From Lysobacteraceae bacterium (lineage in GTDB: Bacteria > Pseudomonadota > Gammaproteobacteria > Xanthomonadales > Xanthomonadaceae), in assembly GCA_023954075.1 (NCBI GenBank), contig JAMLIV010000002.1, positions 62,001 to 126,000 of the forward strand: 64,000 nucleotides of DNA, written 5' to 3'. This document shows positions 1 to 8,291 of this stretch, piece after piece (the stretch's first letter is position 1; every line of letters starts with the position of its first letter). The notes under the pieces are model-generated. The model worked only from the letters and a program-made list of their open reading frames with translations, did not search any database and was not told the origin of the DNA. Both the position numbers and the translations under genes were made by a program.

Positions 1-351
1 GAGGCGTTCGTAGTAGGCAATCGGCTGGAGCGTGGCCTCGTCGCGCTGCAGCCCCACCACGCTGACGCGTGCCGAGGGGATCAGCGCCAGCACGCCAGGC
101 AGCATGCCCAGGCCGGCGCGCAGGATCGGCACCAGGGTGATCTTGGCCCCGGCGATGCGATCCACCTCGACCGGCCCGGCCCAGCCCTGGCGGGTGGCCG
201 ATTCCGTGGCCAGATCGCGGGTGGCCTCGTAGGCCAGCAGCGTGCCCAGCTCGGTGACCAGCTCGCGGAAATCCTTGGTGTTGAGCGAGGCATCGCGCAG
301 CAGGCCGATCTTGTGGCGCACGAGCGGATGACGGACTTCGACGATATTCAT
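1..351 (-). CDS. upp: Uracil phosphoribosyltransferase, 3' part cut by window edge
   Basis: Pyrimidine salvage enzyme that converts uracil and PRPP to UMP in the cytosol. The visible 117 residues start [19 protein letters not shown] and continue through an [11 protein letters not shown] stretch, both characteristic of the Upp family; Upp is normally about 210 residues, so the PRPP-binding half lies beyond base 1. ATG at 351 is the natural family start. It is divergent from the DUF3228 gene with 98 bases between the starts, which must hold both promoters. Identification is firm although the gene is truncated by the window, not by mutation. Confidence 0.93.
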   Translation of the reverse strand, partial: MNIVEVRHPLVRHKIGLLRDASLNTKDFRELVTELGTLLAYEATRDLATESATRQGWAGPVEVDRIAGAKITLVPILRAGLGMLPGVLALIPSARVSVVGLQRDEATLQPIAYYERL

Positions 352-449
352 GGGCGGACTCGGCTGCGGGATGTGCGGATTATCGGGCCTGCGGGCGCAG
401 ACGCGGTGGAAGCCGAGGATAATCGCCCTTTGCCCTGCGGAGTGATCCC

Positions 450-1004
450 GTGTCCATCGTCCTGACGCCGTTCGCGCGCTCGCGCCTGTTCCCGCGCGAT
501 GGCCGCGCCACCGCCATCCGCGACTGCAGCGATACGGAGTTCGAGCAGTATCTCAATGCGCATCCGCCGCTCGAGGTGCTGCCCGGCTACGCGCCGTTCT
601 GCGTGCTGCACGTGCACCGCAACTGGACCTCGACGCGCTGCTCGGTGCTGCCGCTCACCGACCAGAACCGCCACCTCCTGCGCAGCGCCTACGAGGCGCG
701 CAGCCGCGAGGAGCTGCCGGTGCTGGTGCGCTGGTTCGAGGGCATCGAGCCACCGCAGGCCAACTACCTCATCCCGATCCTCTACAGTCGCGAACAACTG
801 GCGCGCGAAGGCTCGCCGATCGAGGCCGACTGGGGCGTGGTCGGCTGCCTCTACACCATGGAGCCGGAGGAAATCCCGATGGTGCCGATCACCATGATGC
901 GCAATGCGCTGGGCGTGGACGAGGGCGGCTCTGGCGTCGCGCTGGACCGCACGGCATACCGCCGCGCCGTGGCGTTCTGGGAGGCGCACGCGAACTGGCG
1001 TTGA
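450..1004 (+). CDS. DUF3228 family protein
   Basis: A 184-residue cytosolic protein of the DUF3228 family, function unknown. It is recognised from its overall length and a conserved core that includes [12 protein letters not shown], a WFEGIEPP stretch and a C-terminal [17 protein letters not shown] segment. No signal peptide or membrane segment is visible. The start is GTG at 450, since no ATG lies nearby in frame and the protein begins at the expected family position. The gene is divergent from upp. A pair of REP palindromes follows its stop within about 25 bases. The family name is given from memory of the sequence pattern. Confidence 0.75.
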   Translation: MSIVLTPFARSRLFPRDGRATAIRDCSDTEFEQYLNAHPPLEVLPGYAPFCVLHVHRNWTSTRCSVLPLTDQNRHLLRSAYEARSREELPVLVRWFEGIEPPQANYLIPILYSREQLAREGSPIEADWGVVGCLYTMEPEEIPMVPITMMRNALGVDEGGSGVALDRTAYRRAVAFWEAHANWR

Positions 1005-1027
1005 AGGCACGGCCCAAGCCGCCTTTA

Positions 1028-1101
1028 TCGCGAGCAAGCCCGCTCCTGCACGCAGCATCAAAGCCTTCGCGCGATTTTGTGGGAGCGGGCTTGCTCGCGA
1101 T
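1028..1101. repeat. REP palindrome pair (REPIN-like)
   Basis: Two inverted copies of a REP-type palindrome: TCGCGAGCAAGCCCGCTCC at about 1028-1046 and its near reverse complement GGAGCGGGCTTGCTCGCGA at about 1082-1100, separated by roughly 35 bases. The core GAGCAAGC-(C/T)-CGCTCC is the common extragenic palindrome of pseudomonads and Xanthomonadales. It sits between the ends of two convergent genes, a typical place, where it may act as a transcript-end stabiliser. A related pair occurs at 63044-63132. Confidence 0.8.
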
Positions 1102-1138
1102 GGGGGTATCCGGCGCCGTCTGCGCGCGGATCTGGCGG

Positions 1139-3181
1139 CTACGGGCGCGCAAGCGCGGCGTCCACGCCCTCGCCCAGCGGCTCGACCAGCCGACGCACGA
1201 AGGCGGGGGTCAGATGGGTCTTGTCGCGATAGACCAGCAGGCCGTCGATCACCGCCTGGCAGCGGCCGCCGCGGCAGTAGTGCGCGCCAAGATCGATCAC
1301 CGGGAGGCCGGCCGCGCGCGCGGCATCGGTTTCGATCCGCGCGATGGCCGGTGCCGGCAGGGGGAAATCGCAGCGTTCGGGGGCATCGGGATGGGCCGAG
1401 ACGCAGCGCGCCATGTCCTGCGGCGCGGTTGGCGTGTCGGCGAGCAGCGCCACGCGCAGCTTCGCCGCATGCAGGCGTTCGAAGCTGCGCGACCACCCGT
1501 CGAGCCACAGGCTGCGCGCGTCCGCTCCTTCCACCTCCTCCTGCCGACTCGCGTCGTACACCCGGCCGGGAAAAACGCTCGCGACCAGCACCAGATCCGG
1601 CGGCTCGCGCGCGAGACGCTCGAAGATGCCGTCGCGCCACTGGCCGCACTCGCGATAGACCCTGGAAAGTTGGCTCGACCACAGCGTGACCTCGGCTGCC
1701 GGACAGCCGGATTTCGTGAGGCTCAGCAGTCGCCAGCCGCGCGCCTGCGCGATGGCCTCCAGCGCCGGAAACCACTGCGCCGCCTTGGAATCGCCCAGCA
1801 GCGCCACGCTCACGTCGGCATCCGCGTGCCCGTAGACGCAGGCAGCCGATTCGGTGGCCTGGATCGAGAGGTGGCAGCCGTCGCGGTAGACCACCGGCAG
1901 GTCGTCGCGCACCGCGGCAAGCTGCGCTTCCAGTGCCGGTGGCGCGCCGTTCTCGGCCGCCACGCCGGGCGTGGCGAACAGGACCGGGCCAGCCAGCCAT
2001 GCGGCCGCGATGAGGCCGCTGCAGGAAGCGGCTGCGCCGACCCAGAATCCGACGACGGGGCGCCGGGTCGCGCCGCGGCGGCCTTCGTGAATCGGTTTTT
2101 CGACGAAGCGCCAGGCCAGCGCCGCAGGAACCGCCGAGGCCAGCGTCCAGGCCAGCTTCTCTCCCCAGTACATCGGCCCGAAGGCGTGCATGGCGTAGAC
2201 CAGCACCGGCCAGTGCCAGAGATACAGCGAATAGGACAGCCGCCCGACGAGGCGCAGCGGTGCCAGCGACAGCAGGCCACCGATGTGCCCGGCGGGGAAC
2301 GCGCCGCGCGTACCGGCCGCGATCATCGCCGCCGAACCCAGCACCGGCAGCCAGGCCGACGCGCCGGGGAAGCCCGCTTCCTCGGTATGCACCACGCCCA
2401 GCGCGAGTGCGGCCAGGCCCGTCCATCCCAGTGCCGCCGCGCGGCGCGCGCCCAGGCGCAGCAGGGCATCGCGGCAGGCGTACACCAGCGCGCCGGCGGC
2501 AAACTCCCAGGCGCGGGCCCAGGGCGAGAAGAACGACCAGGGCTGCGCGCGTTCAGTCAGCCACAGCGCGACGGCGAAGGAGACGGCACAGGTCGCCAGC
2601 AGGAAAACCCGCAGCGCGGGCAGGCTCGGCGCGTGCTTCGGTCGCGCTGCGCGCGAGCGGCGCGGCAGCCATACCAGCAGTGCCAGGAGCAGCAGCGGCC
2701 AGAGGAGGTAGAACTGTTCCTCCACCGCCAGCGACCAGTAATGCAGCACCGGGCTGCCGTCGCGGTCGCCGGCGAGGTAGTCGGTGCTCTGCCAGGCAAA
2801 GCGCAGGTTCACCGCATACAGCGCCGCCGCCGCGATGTCGCCGGCCACCAGCGGGAAATCCACGGGAGCCAGCAGAAGGCGGCCGCCAATCGCCGTCATC
2901 ACCAGCACCAGCGCCGAGGCCGGCAACAGCCGCCGCGCGCGCCGCGCGAAGAAATTGGCGAGGTTCACGGCACCGGTGCGCGCGATCTCCGAGAACAGGA
3001 TGCCAGTGATCAGGAACCCGGAGATGACGAAGAACACGTCCACGCCGACGAAGCCGCCGGCAAAGCCGGGCACGTCGGCGTGATAGCCCAGCACCGCCAG
3101 CACGGCCAGCGCGCGCAGGCCCTCGATATCGGTGCGGAACGCGGACGCTGTGGCGGAACGCGCGCCGCCGGGCTCGCTCAT
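1139..3181 (-). CDS. Acyltransferase 3 / SGNH fusion membrane protein (OafA-like)
   Basis: A 680-residue membrane protein with two parts. The N-terminal half (residues about 15-360) is an acyltransferase-3 domain with many hydrophobic segments, the family opening FRTDIEGLRALAVLAV with a downstream FFVISGFLIT, and HYWSLAVEEQFYLLWP. The C-terminal half (about 430-680) is an SGNH-hydrolase-like domain with VALLGDSKAAQWFPAL as the nucleophile block and DKTHLTPA near the end as the catalytic Asp/His block. Such proteins O-acetylate cell-surface polysaccharides such as O-antigen. I chose ATG 3181 because an upstream in-frame start at 3304 would read through the tRNA-Leu and its terminator. Downstream genes are convergent, so it is probably transcribed alone. 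Confidence 0.9.
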   Translation of the reverse strand: MSEPGGARSATASAFRTDIEGLRALAVLAVLGYHADVPGFAGGFVGVDVFFVISGFLITGILFSEIARTGAVNLANFFARRARRLLPASALVLVMTAIGGRLLLAPVDFPLVAGDIAAAALYAVNLRFAWQSTDYLAGDRDGSPVLHYWSLAVEEQFYLLWPLLLLALLVWLPRRSRAARPKHAPSLPALRVFLLATCAVSFAVALWLTERAQPWSFFSPWARAWEFAAGALVYACRDALLRLGARRAAALGWTGLAALALGVVHTEEAGFPGASAWLPVLGSAAMIAAGTRGAFPAGHIGGLLSLAPLRLVGRLSYSLYLWHWPVLVYAMHAFGPMYWGEKLAWTLASAVPAALAWRFVEKPIHEGRRGATRRPVVGFWVGAAASCSGLIAAAWLAGPVLFATPGVAAENGAPPALEAQLAAVRDDLPVVYRDGCHLSIQATESAACVYGHADADVSVALLGDSKAAQWFPALEAIAQARGWRLLSLTKSGCPAAEVTLWSSQLSRVYRECGQWRDGIFERLAREPPDLVLVASVFPGRVYDASRQEEVEGADARSLWLDGWSRSFERLHAAKLRVALLADTPTAPQDMARCVSAHPDAPERCDFPLPAPAIARIETDAARAAGLPVIDLGAHYCRGGRCQAVIDGLLVYRDKTHLTPAFVRRLVEPLGEGVDAALARP

Positions 3182-3235
3182 GACCCTGCTTTCCTCCCCA
3201 CGCTGTTCCCGCGGCGTCACCGGGCTTCCGGATAC

Positions 3236-3262
3236 AAAAAAGCCCTGGAAATCAGGGCCTTT
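3236..3262 (-). terminator. Rho-independent terminator after tRNA-Leu
   Basis: On the minus strand GCCCTG-ATTTC-CAGGGC forms a 6-bp stem with a 5-base loop, followed by six T residues (seen on the plus strand as the A run at 3236-3241). It lies about 35 bases after the 3' end of tRNA-Leu and before the acyltransferase start, so it ends the tpiA-secG-tRNA transcript. Confidence 0.85.
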
Positions 3263-3294
3263 TAGCTGCTCCGGGAAGTTCCGGCATGTGAGTT

Positions 3295-3379
3295 TGGTGC
3301 CCAAGGGGGGACTCGAACCCCCACGACTTTCGCCGCTACCACCTCAAGGTAGTGCGTCTACCAATTCCGCCACCTGGGC
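3295..3379 (-). tRNA. tRNA-Leu(GAG)
   Basis: The minus strand folds as an 85-nt class II tRNA with encoded CCA. The acceptor stem is GCCCAGG paired to CTTGGGC, the D-arm contains GGTAGACGC, the anticodon stem CTACC/GGTAG encloses the loop TTGAGGT (anticodon GAG, reading CTC/CTT), there is a long variable arm, and the T-arm contains GGGGGTTCGAGTCCCCC. The secG-tRNA-Leu order is common in gammaproteobacteria. Confidence 0.97.
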
Positions 3380-3435
3380 TGATTCTTCACGGCGGCCCGC
3401 CGTGGGCCGCGCATCATATCAAAATGTTGCGGGCC

Positions 3436-3858
3436 TCACTCGGACGCCGGAACCGGCGCTTCCGCAGGGGCCTCTTCAGCCGGCGGCGTCTCGGCCGCAG
3501 GCGCGGGAATGGCGGCCGGAGCCTCGATCTGCTGCGGGATCGCCGTCGGCGCGGCCGGCACCGTGGTGGCCGGCGTGACCGAACCCATGATGCCCAGATC
3601 CTCGCCCTGCGCGCCGGAGCCGCTGGACTTGTGCAGGTACATCGCCATGCCCAGCGACATCACCATGAAGATGGTGGCGAGAATGGCGGTGCTCTTGGAG
3701 AGGAAGTTGGCCGAGCCGCGCGCACCGAAAACGGTGGCGGATGCGCCGGCACCAAAGCCGGAGCCGGCCGCCGATCCGCTTCCCTGCTGCAGCAGGATGA
3801 ACGCGATCATGGCGACTGCGACCAGCACATAGATGACGTTGAACAGGGTGTAGAGCAT
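3436..3858 (-). CDS. secG: Preprotein translocase subunit SecG
   Basis: Small inner-membrane subunit of the SecYEG translocon. The 140 residues show two membrane helices (about 4-22 and 55-75) joined by a loop with the SecG hallmarks QQGSGS and FGARGSANFL. The C-terminal 60 residues are an Ala/Pro/Glu-rich tail, longer than in E. coli SecG (110 aa) but usual in this group. ATG 3858 lies 8 bases after the tpiA stop, so the two genes are co-transcribed, with tRNA-Leu 56 bases downstream. Confidence 0.97.
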   Translation of the reverse strand: MLYTLFNVIYVLVAVAMIAFILLQQGSGSAAGSGFGAGASATVFGARGSANFLSKSTAILATIFMVMSLGMAMYLHKSSGSGAQGEDLGIMGSVTPATTVPAAPTAIPQQIEAPAAIPAPAAETPPAEEAPAEAPVPASE

Positions 3859-3866
3859 GGTTCGGT

Positions 3867-4616
3867 CTACCGCGCCGCGGCGGCGGCGATGGCAAGGAAA
3901 TCCGTGGCGACGAGGGAAGCCCCGCCGATCAGGCCGCCATCGATGTCCGGCTGCGCGAACAGCTCGGCCGCATTGGCGGGCTTGACGCTTCCGCCGTACA
4001 GGATCGGAAGCGAGCTGGCTATGGTATCACCAATCCGCGCCACTTCGCCACGCACCCGCGCGTGGACCTCCTGCGCCTGCGCCGGCGTGGCGGTCAGGCC
4101 CGTCCCGATCGCCCAGACCGGCTCGTAGGCGAGGATGCTCCCGTCCAGCAGCTCGGCCCCCAGCGCCAGCACCGGTTCGAGCTGGGCCACCAGCACGGCG
4201 TGGGTTTCCCCGGCCTCTCGCTGGGCCAGGGTCTCGCCGATGCACAGGATCGGCACCAGGCCGGCCGCGCGCGCCGCGGCGAACTTCTGTGCCACCAGCG
4301 CGCTGGTTTCCCCGTGCAGCTCGCGCCGCTCGGAGTGGCCGACGAGTACGTGACTGGCACCCACGTCGCGCAGCATCGCGCCCGCGACCTCGCCGGTGTA
4401 GGCACCCTGCTGGTGGATATCCAGGTTCTGCGCCCCGAACGCGATCGCGCCGTCGCCGTGGCGCGCCGCCAGTTCGGCCAGATAGGGCAGCGGCGGAAGG
4501 ACGATCAGATCCACGCCCGGCGCGGCCGGCGCGACGGCCAGCGCATCCACCAGGGAATGGGCGAAGGCACGGTCTCCGTGCAGTTTCCAGTTGCCGGCCA
4601 CGATCCTGCGACGCAT
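3867..4616 (-). CDS. tpiA: Triose-phosphate isomerase
   Basis: Interconverts dihydroxyacetone phosphate and glyceraldehyde 3-phosphate in glycolysis and gluconeogenesis. The 249-residue length is standard. The N-terminal AGNWKLHG carries the catalytic Lys, GHSERRE the catalytic His, and LAYEPVWAIGTG the catalytic Glu; the phosphate-binding loop appears as ILYGGSVKP with GGLIGGASL at the C-terminus. ATG 4616 (MRRRIVAGNW) is preferred to a start 11 codons upstream because families begin here. First gene of tpiA-secG-tRNA-Leu, divergent from the dehydrogenase at 4748. Confidence 0.98.
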   Translation of the reverse strand: MRRRIVAGNWKLHGDRAFAHSLVDALAVAPAAPGVDLIVLPPLPYLAELAARHGDGAIAFGAQNLDIHQQGAYTGEVAGAMLRDVGASHVLVGHSERRELHGETSALVAQKFAAARAAGLVPILCIGETLAQREAGETHAVLVAQLEPVLALGAELLDGSILAYEPVWAIGTGLTATPAQAQEVHARVRGEVARIGDTIASSLPILYGGSVKPANAAELFAQPDIDGGLIGGASLVATDFLAIAAAAAR

Positions 4617-4747
4617 CGAGGGCTCCGTTGTCGAGAAGGAAGGCACCAAGGATAGCCGCGGCGCGCGGGGCGGTCACGCCGGCCGCGCGTGGCACGGCGG
4701 CGCGGGGGCGGTTACGCTCGCCCGTCCCGTTCCGCGTGAGCACCGCC

Positions 4748-5542
4748 ATGTCCAGCGTTCCCCATGCCCTCATCACCGGCGCATCCAGCGGCATCGGTGC
4801 CGCCATTGCGCGCCAATACGCCCGCCGCGGCGTGCCGCTGGTGCTGACGGCGCGTCGCGCGGAGCGGCTCGAGGCGCTGGCGCAGGAGCTGCGCCCGCAG
4901 GTGGAGTGCGTGGTGGTCGCGGCCGACCTCGGCGACCCGGAGGCCCCGCGCGCGCTGTTCGAGGCGCTGACCGAACGCGGCGTGAGCGTCGGTCGGCTGG
5001 TCAACAACGCCGGCTTCGGCGTGGCGGGCAACTATCTTTCTTCCCCGTGGGAAACCCACGCGCACTTCCTGCAGGTGATGGTGACGGCGGTGAGCGAGCT
5101 GACCTGGCGGTTCCTGCCGCAGATCCGCGAGGGCCGCGGCCGCATCCTCAACGTCGCCTCGTTCGCGGGGCTTGCCCCAGGGTCCAGTGGGCAGACGCTT
5201 TACGCCGGGGCCAAGAGTTTCCTGATCAGGTTCAGCGAGTCGCTGGCGCTGGAGAATGCGCGCTACGGGGTCAACGCGTGCGCGCTGTGTCCGGGCTTCA
5301 CCTACTCGGAGTTCCACGATGTGACCGGCACCCGCGCGCTGGTTTCCCGGCTGCCCCGCTGGATGTGGCTGGATGCCGAGGACGTCGCGCGCCAGGGCGT
5401 GGAGGGCGTGGAGGCGGGCCGCCTGATCGTGGTGCCCGGTGCCGGCTACAAGATGCTGCGTCTGGCCTTCAAGTACCTGCCGGATTTCGCGGTCCACCGC
5501 ATGATGGCGCGCAACTCGCGCCGCATGCGCGACGATCGCTGA
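4748..5542 (+). CDS. Short-chain dehydrogenase/reductase
   Basis: A 264-residue cytosolic NAD(P)-dependent oxidoreductase of the classical SDR family. Visible are the dinucleotide motif TGASSGIG (residues about 10-17), the NNAG motif (about 86), and the catalytic Ser region NVASFAGL followed by YAGAK (YxxxK, about 154-158). A C-terminal extension with WMWLDAEDVARQ resembles the DltE/YqjQ-type branch, whose substrates are mostly unknown. ATG 4748 is chosen because the Rossmann strand follows it at the usual distance. It is convergent with the UbiA-family gene, with only 14 bases between stops. Substrate cannot be assigned. Confidence 0.9.
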   Translation: MSSVPHALITGASSGIGAAIARQYARRGVPLVLTARRAERLEALAQELRPQVECVVVAADLGDPEAPRALFEALTERGVSVGRLVNNAGFGVAGNYLSSPWETHAHFLQVMVTAVSELTWRFLPQIREGRGRILNVASFAGLAPGSSGQTLYAGAKSFLIRFSESLALENARYGVNACALCPGFTYSEFHDVTGTRALVSRLPRWMWLDAEDVARQGVEGVEAGRLIVVPGAGYKMLRLAFKYLPDFAVHRMMARNSRRMRDDR

Positions 5543-5556
5543 GCCGCCGCACACCG

Positions 5557-6453
5557 TCAGGCCAGCAGCACGAACACCGTGATGATCACCAGCATCGCCA
5601 GCGGATACAGGCTGGCGCGGTCGAACAGGCGCGCGGCGCGGCGGCCATCGTGCGAGCGGAACAGCCGATAGCCGGGCACCAGCAGCAGGAAAAAGCCGGC
5701 GGCGAAGGCCGCGAGCCGATACGCCAGCCCCAGATCCAGCGGCGACATCACCGGCAGGCACAGGCTCAGCGCCACGGTCACGACCAGCGACACCAGCACC
5801 ACCGTGCCGGCTACGCGCGGGCCGAACACCAGCGGAATGGTGCGCGCGCCGACGCGGCGGTCCTCTTCGACATCGTTCCAGTCGGCCGGCACGTTCTGGC
5901 CGCCGATCTCCCAGGCCATGATCCAGGCCGTCATCAGCCCCAGCCACGGCAGCGACGGCTCGGGCACCACCACCAGCACCGCGGCGATCGCGCCCAGCGA
6001 CTTGACCACGCCGCTCACCACGACGCGCCACCAGGTCACCTTGAACAGAAGGCAGTAAACGATTTCCAGGATCGGCGCGGCCAGTACCACGACCAGCAGC
6101 CAGGGATTGAGCCACCACGCGCCGGCGAGAGCGATGAGATACCAGACGGAAAACCACGCCAGCCCGCGGCCGAAACCGAGCTTGCCCCGGGCGATGGGAT
6201 AGCGCAGGTCGGAGGCTTCCACCGAATAGCCCGCGTTGGGTCCGCTGCCGGCGAATTTTTCGCGGTCGACCTCCACACCCACCAGATCGTTCAGCGCATA
6301 GATCGCGGTGTAGCCCGCCAGCGCCGTGACCAGCGCCACCGCCAGCACGTCCCAGGCCGGGAAGCGCCCGAGCCAGAGCAGGGCCGCGAAGCCGGGCATG
6401 GCGATATCGATCACGCCGTGGGTGGAGCGCGACAGGGCGAGGTAGGTGCGCAT
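5557..6453 (-). CDS. UbiA-family prenyltransferase
   Basis: A 298-residue integral membrane protein with about eight hydrophobic helices and the two Asp-rich motifs of the UbiA superfamily: NDLVGVEVD near residue 73 and DWNDVEED near 192. These bind Mg-prenyl diphosphate. It lacks the R-x-RP context that follows the first motif in 4-hydroxybenzoate octaprenyltransferase and has RYPIARGK instead, so it is probably not the housekeeping UbiA. It is the last gene of a five-gene minus-strand operon and starts one base after the ubiG stop. The aromatic or cyclitol acceptor is unknown; the cyclase gene two positions upstream makes a cyclitol-derived acceptor an attractive guess. Confidence 0.85.
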   Translation of the reverse strand: MRTYLALSRSTHGVIDIAMPGFAALLWLGRFPAWDVLAVALVTALAGYTAIYALNDLVGVEVDREKFAGSGPNAGYSVEASDLRYPIARGKLGFGRGLAWFSVWYLIALAGAWWLNPWLLVVVLAAPILEIVYCLLFKVTWWRVVVSGVVKSLGAIAAVLVVVPEPSLPWLGLMTAWIMAWEIGGQNVPADWNDVEEDRRVGARTIPLVFGPRVAGTVVLVSLVVTVALSLCLPVMSPLDLGLAYRLAAFAAGFFLLLVPGYRLFRSHDGRRAARLFDRASLYPLAMLVIITVFVLLA

Positions 6454-6454
6454 G

Positions 6455-7165
6455 TCAGCTCTTCTTGACGAAGCTCATCATGTAGTTGACGTCTTCCTTG
6501 CCGTGCGCGACGCGGAATTTCTTCGTGAGCGGATTGAACATGAGGCTGGCGCTGCGCAGCCAGGTCAGGCCCGCGGCCTCGGACCACGACCGCAGCTCGG
6601 TCGGGCGCACCAGCTTTTCGTACTGGTGGGTGCCGCGCGGCAGGATGCGCATGACGTACTCGCCGCCGATGATGGCGAACAGCCAGGCCTTGAAGCTGCG
6701 GTTGATGGTGGAAAAGATGGCGTGGCCACCGGGCTTGAGCAGGCGCGCGCACGCCGCGATGATGGCGGCCGGATCGGGCACGTGCTCGATCATCTCGAGG
6801 CACGTCACCACGTCGTAGGTGCCCGCTTCCTTTTCCGCGAGTTCTTCCACGGTCTGGATGCGGTAGTCGATCGTCAGCCCGCTCTTGGCGGCGTGCTGCT
6901 TGGCCACTTCCAGGGTCAGCTCGGACTGGTCGATGCCGACCACGTCGGCGCCGGCCTTGGCCAGGGTCTCGGTCAGGATGCCGCCGCCGCAGCCCACGTC
7001 CACCACGCGCTTGCCGCGGACCTCGGCGTGATCGAAGGTGAACTGGCTGCGCAGCGGGTTGATGACGTGCAGCATTCCCATCTTGCCGGCGGGATCCCAC
7101 CAGAGCTGGGCGACGCGGTCGAACTTGCTGACCTCCTGGCTGTCAACATTCGATGGCTGGTTCAT
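6455..7165 (-). CDS. ubiG: Ubiquinone biosynthesis O-methyltransferase
   Basis: SAM-dependent O-methyltransferase of ubiquinone synthesis (both O-methylation steps). The 236 residues show the UbiG-specific N-terminus NVDSQEVSKFDRVAQLWWDP followed by LHVINPLR, the SAM-binding motif VVDVGCGGGILTE, and downstream CLEMIEHVPDP, FSTINRSF and a GTHQYEKLVRPTEL block. ATG 7165 is 23 bases inside the end of the upstream cyclase gene, so translation is probably coupled. Its placement inside a cyclase/luxS/prenyltransferase run is unusual; it may serve both quinone synthesis and the local pathway. Confidence 0.93.
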   Translation of the reverse strand: MNQPSNVDSQEVSKFDRVAQLWWDPAGKMGMLHVINPLRSQFTFDHAEVRGKRVVDVGCGGGILTETLAKAGADVVGIDQSELTLEVAKQHAAKSGLTIDYRIQTVEELAEKEAGTYDVVTCLEMIEHVPDPAAIIAACARLLKPGGHAIFSTINRSFKAWLFAIIGGEYVMRILPRGTHQYEKLVRPTELRSWSEAAGLTWLRSASLMFNPLTKKFRVAHGKEDVNYMMSFVKKS

Positions 7166-8291
7166 GGCTGGCCTTGGTCCGGGAGTGAAGGGCGAGCACC
7201 GCGGCATCGAGCTCGGCGCGTGAAATGTCGTTGAGAAAGAGGCAGTGTCCGATGCCGGTCGGCATGGGGACGCGCTGCAGGCCGTTGCGGTGCTTGATCC
7301 GGTCCAGCAGCGAGGCCCACATCAGGTCGGTGTCCAGCACGCCGTAGTCCAGGCCCGCGTCGAGCGCCTCGACCAGCGCGAAGATGCGATCGGCTTCGAA
7401 CGCCGAAAGCAGGCCGCGGGCCTGCGCGATGCAGGTGGAAACCAGGATGTCGAGCAGCACCGCCTCGCCGTGCAGCAGGCGGTGCTCGTGGCGCGTCTCC
7501 AGGCCATAGCTGAAGGTGTGGCCGAAATCGACCCGGCGCGCCAGCTCTTCCTCATGCAGGTTGGGAGCCAGTTCCTCCAGCATGCCGCCGATGGCGCCAT
7601 CGAGGATGGCTTCGCCCGCCGGCTCGGAGAAACAGGTCGCCACCGCGCGCGCGGCGTCGCGCTCGAGGCGCTGGAACAGGCCGGCGTCGCGAATGATGGC
7701 GAGCTTGATGATCTCGCACACGCCGTTGACCAGGTGCCGGCGCGGCAGGGTCGGCAGGAAGCTGCGGTCGAGCAGCACCGCCAGCGGCGGCTCGAACGCA
7801 CCCAGGCGGTTCTTGTTGCCGTTGAAGTTGATGCCGGCCTTGATCCCGAGCGCGGCATCGACGTAACCCATCAGGGTGGTGGGCACCTTGATGTGCGGCA
7901 CCCCGCGCCGGTAGCTCGCCGCGACGAAGGCCACCACGTCGGTCAGCACGCCGCCGCCGATCGCGATGACGGGCTCATCGCGCCGGTGGATGGGGAAGGC
8001 ATCGAGCGCGCGCGCGATGTCCTGGTAGATCTCGCTGTTCTTGTGCTCTTCGCCGCCCGGAAACACCTGGATGCGCGCCTCGATGCCGCGCTCGCGGAAA
8101 TAGCCGCGGATGCGCTCGCCGTGCAGGCGATCCACGGTGCCGTCCACCACCACGAAACGGCGCCCGTGCGGGTTGCCGAAGGACATCAGGAGATCACTCG
8201 CCGGGTCGAACAGCGCCGGGGCCTTGATCACGTCGTAGGCGATCGGGCGCTGCACCCGCACTTCCCAGCGCTGGGGGGGCACCGCGCTCAT
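7143..8291 (-). CDS. Sedoheptulose-7-phosphate cyclase-like protein (EEVS/DHQS superfamily)
   Basis: A 382-residue member of the sugar-phosphate cyclase superfamily, which includes 3-dehydroquinate synthase (AroB), EboD, and the 2-epi-5-epi-valiolone-type cyclases. NAD-binding AIGGGVLTDVVAF lies near residue 105, PTTLMGYVDAALGIK near 140, then NFNGNKNRLGAF. The KNRLGAF form is typical of sedoheptulose-7-phosphate cyclases, whereas AroB has a different residue set here. Candidate metal ligands are the Glu of GVCEIIKLAI, the His of DFGHTF and the His of LHGEAV. The start is the ATG at 8291 that overlaps the luxS stop as ATGA. Probable product: a C7 cyclitol. Substrate is inferred from motifs only; an EboD-like role is the main alternative. 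Confidence 0.82.
   Translation of the reverse strand: MSAVPPQRWEVRVQRPIAYDVIKAPALFDPASDLLMSFGNPHGRRFVVVDGTVDRLHGERIRGYFRERGIEARIQVFPGGEEHKNSEIYQDIARALDAFPIHRRDEPVIAIGGGVLTDVVAFVAASYRRGVPHIKVPTTLMGYVDAALGIKAGINFNGNKNRLGAFEPPLAVLLDRSFLPTLPRRHLVNGVCEIIKLAIIRDAGLFQRLERDAARAVATCFSEPAGEAILDGAIGGMLEELAPNLHEEELARRVDFGHTFSYGLETRHEHRLLHGEAVLLDILVSTCIAQARGLLSAFEADRIFALVEALDAGLDYGVLDTDLMWASLLDRIKHRNGLQRVPMPTGIGHCLFLNDISRAELDAAVLALHSRTKASHEPAIEC

Noticed and set aside
1-351. Calling upp a pseudogene because it is short
   Set aside because: It is cut by the window edge and the frame is open with full family similarity over the visible part.
7143-8291. Calling the cyclase gene aroB (3-dehydroquinate synthase)
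   Set aside because: The NFNGNKNRLGAF segment and the N-terminal YDVIKAPALFDPA form fit sedoheptulose-phosphate cyclases better, and the neighbours are not shikimate genes; AroB remains possible only as a distant alternative.
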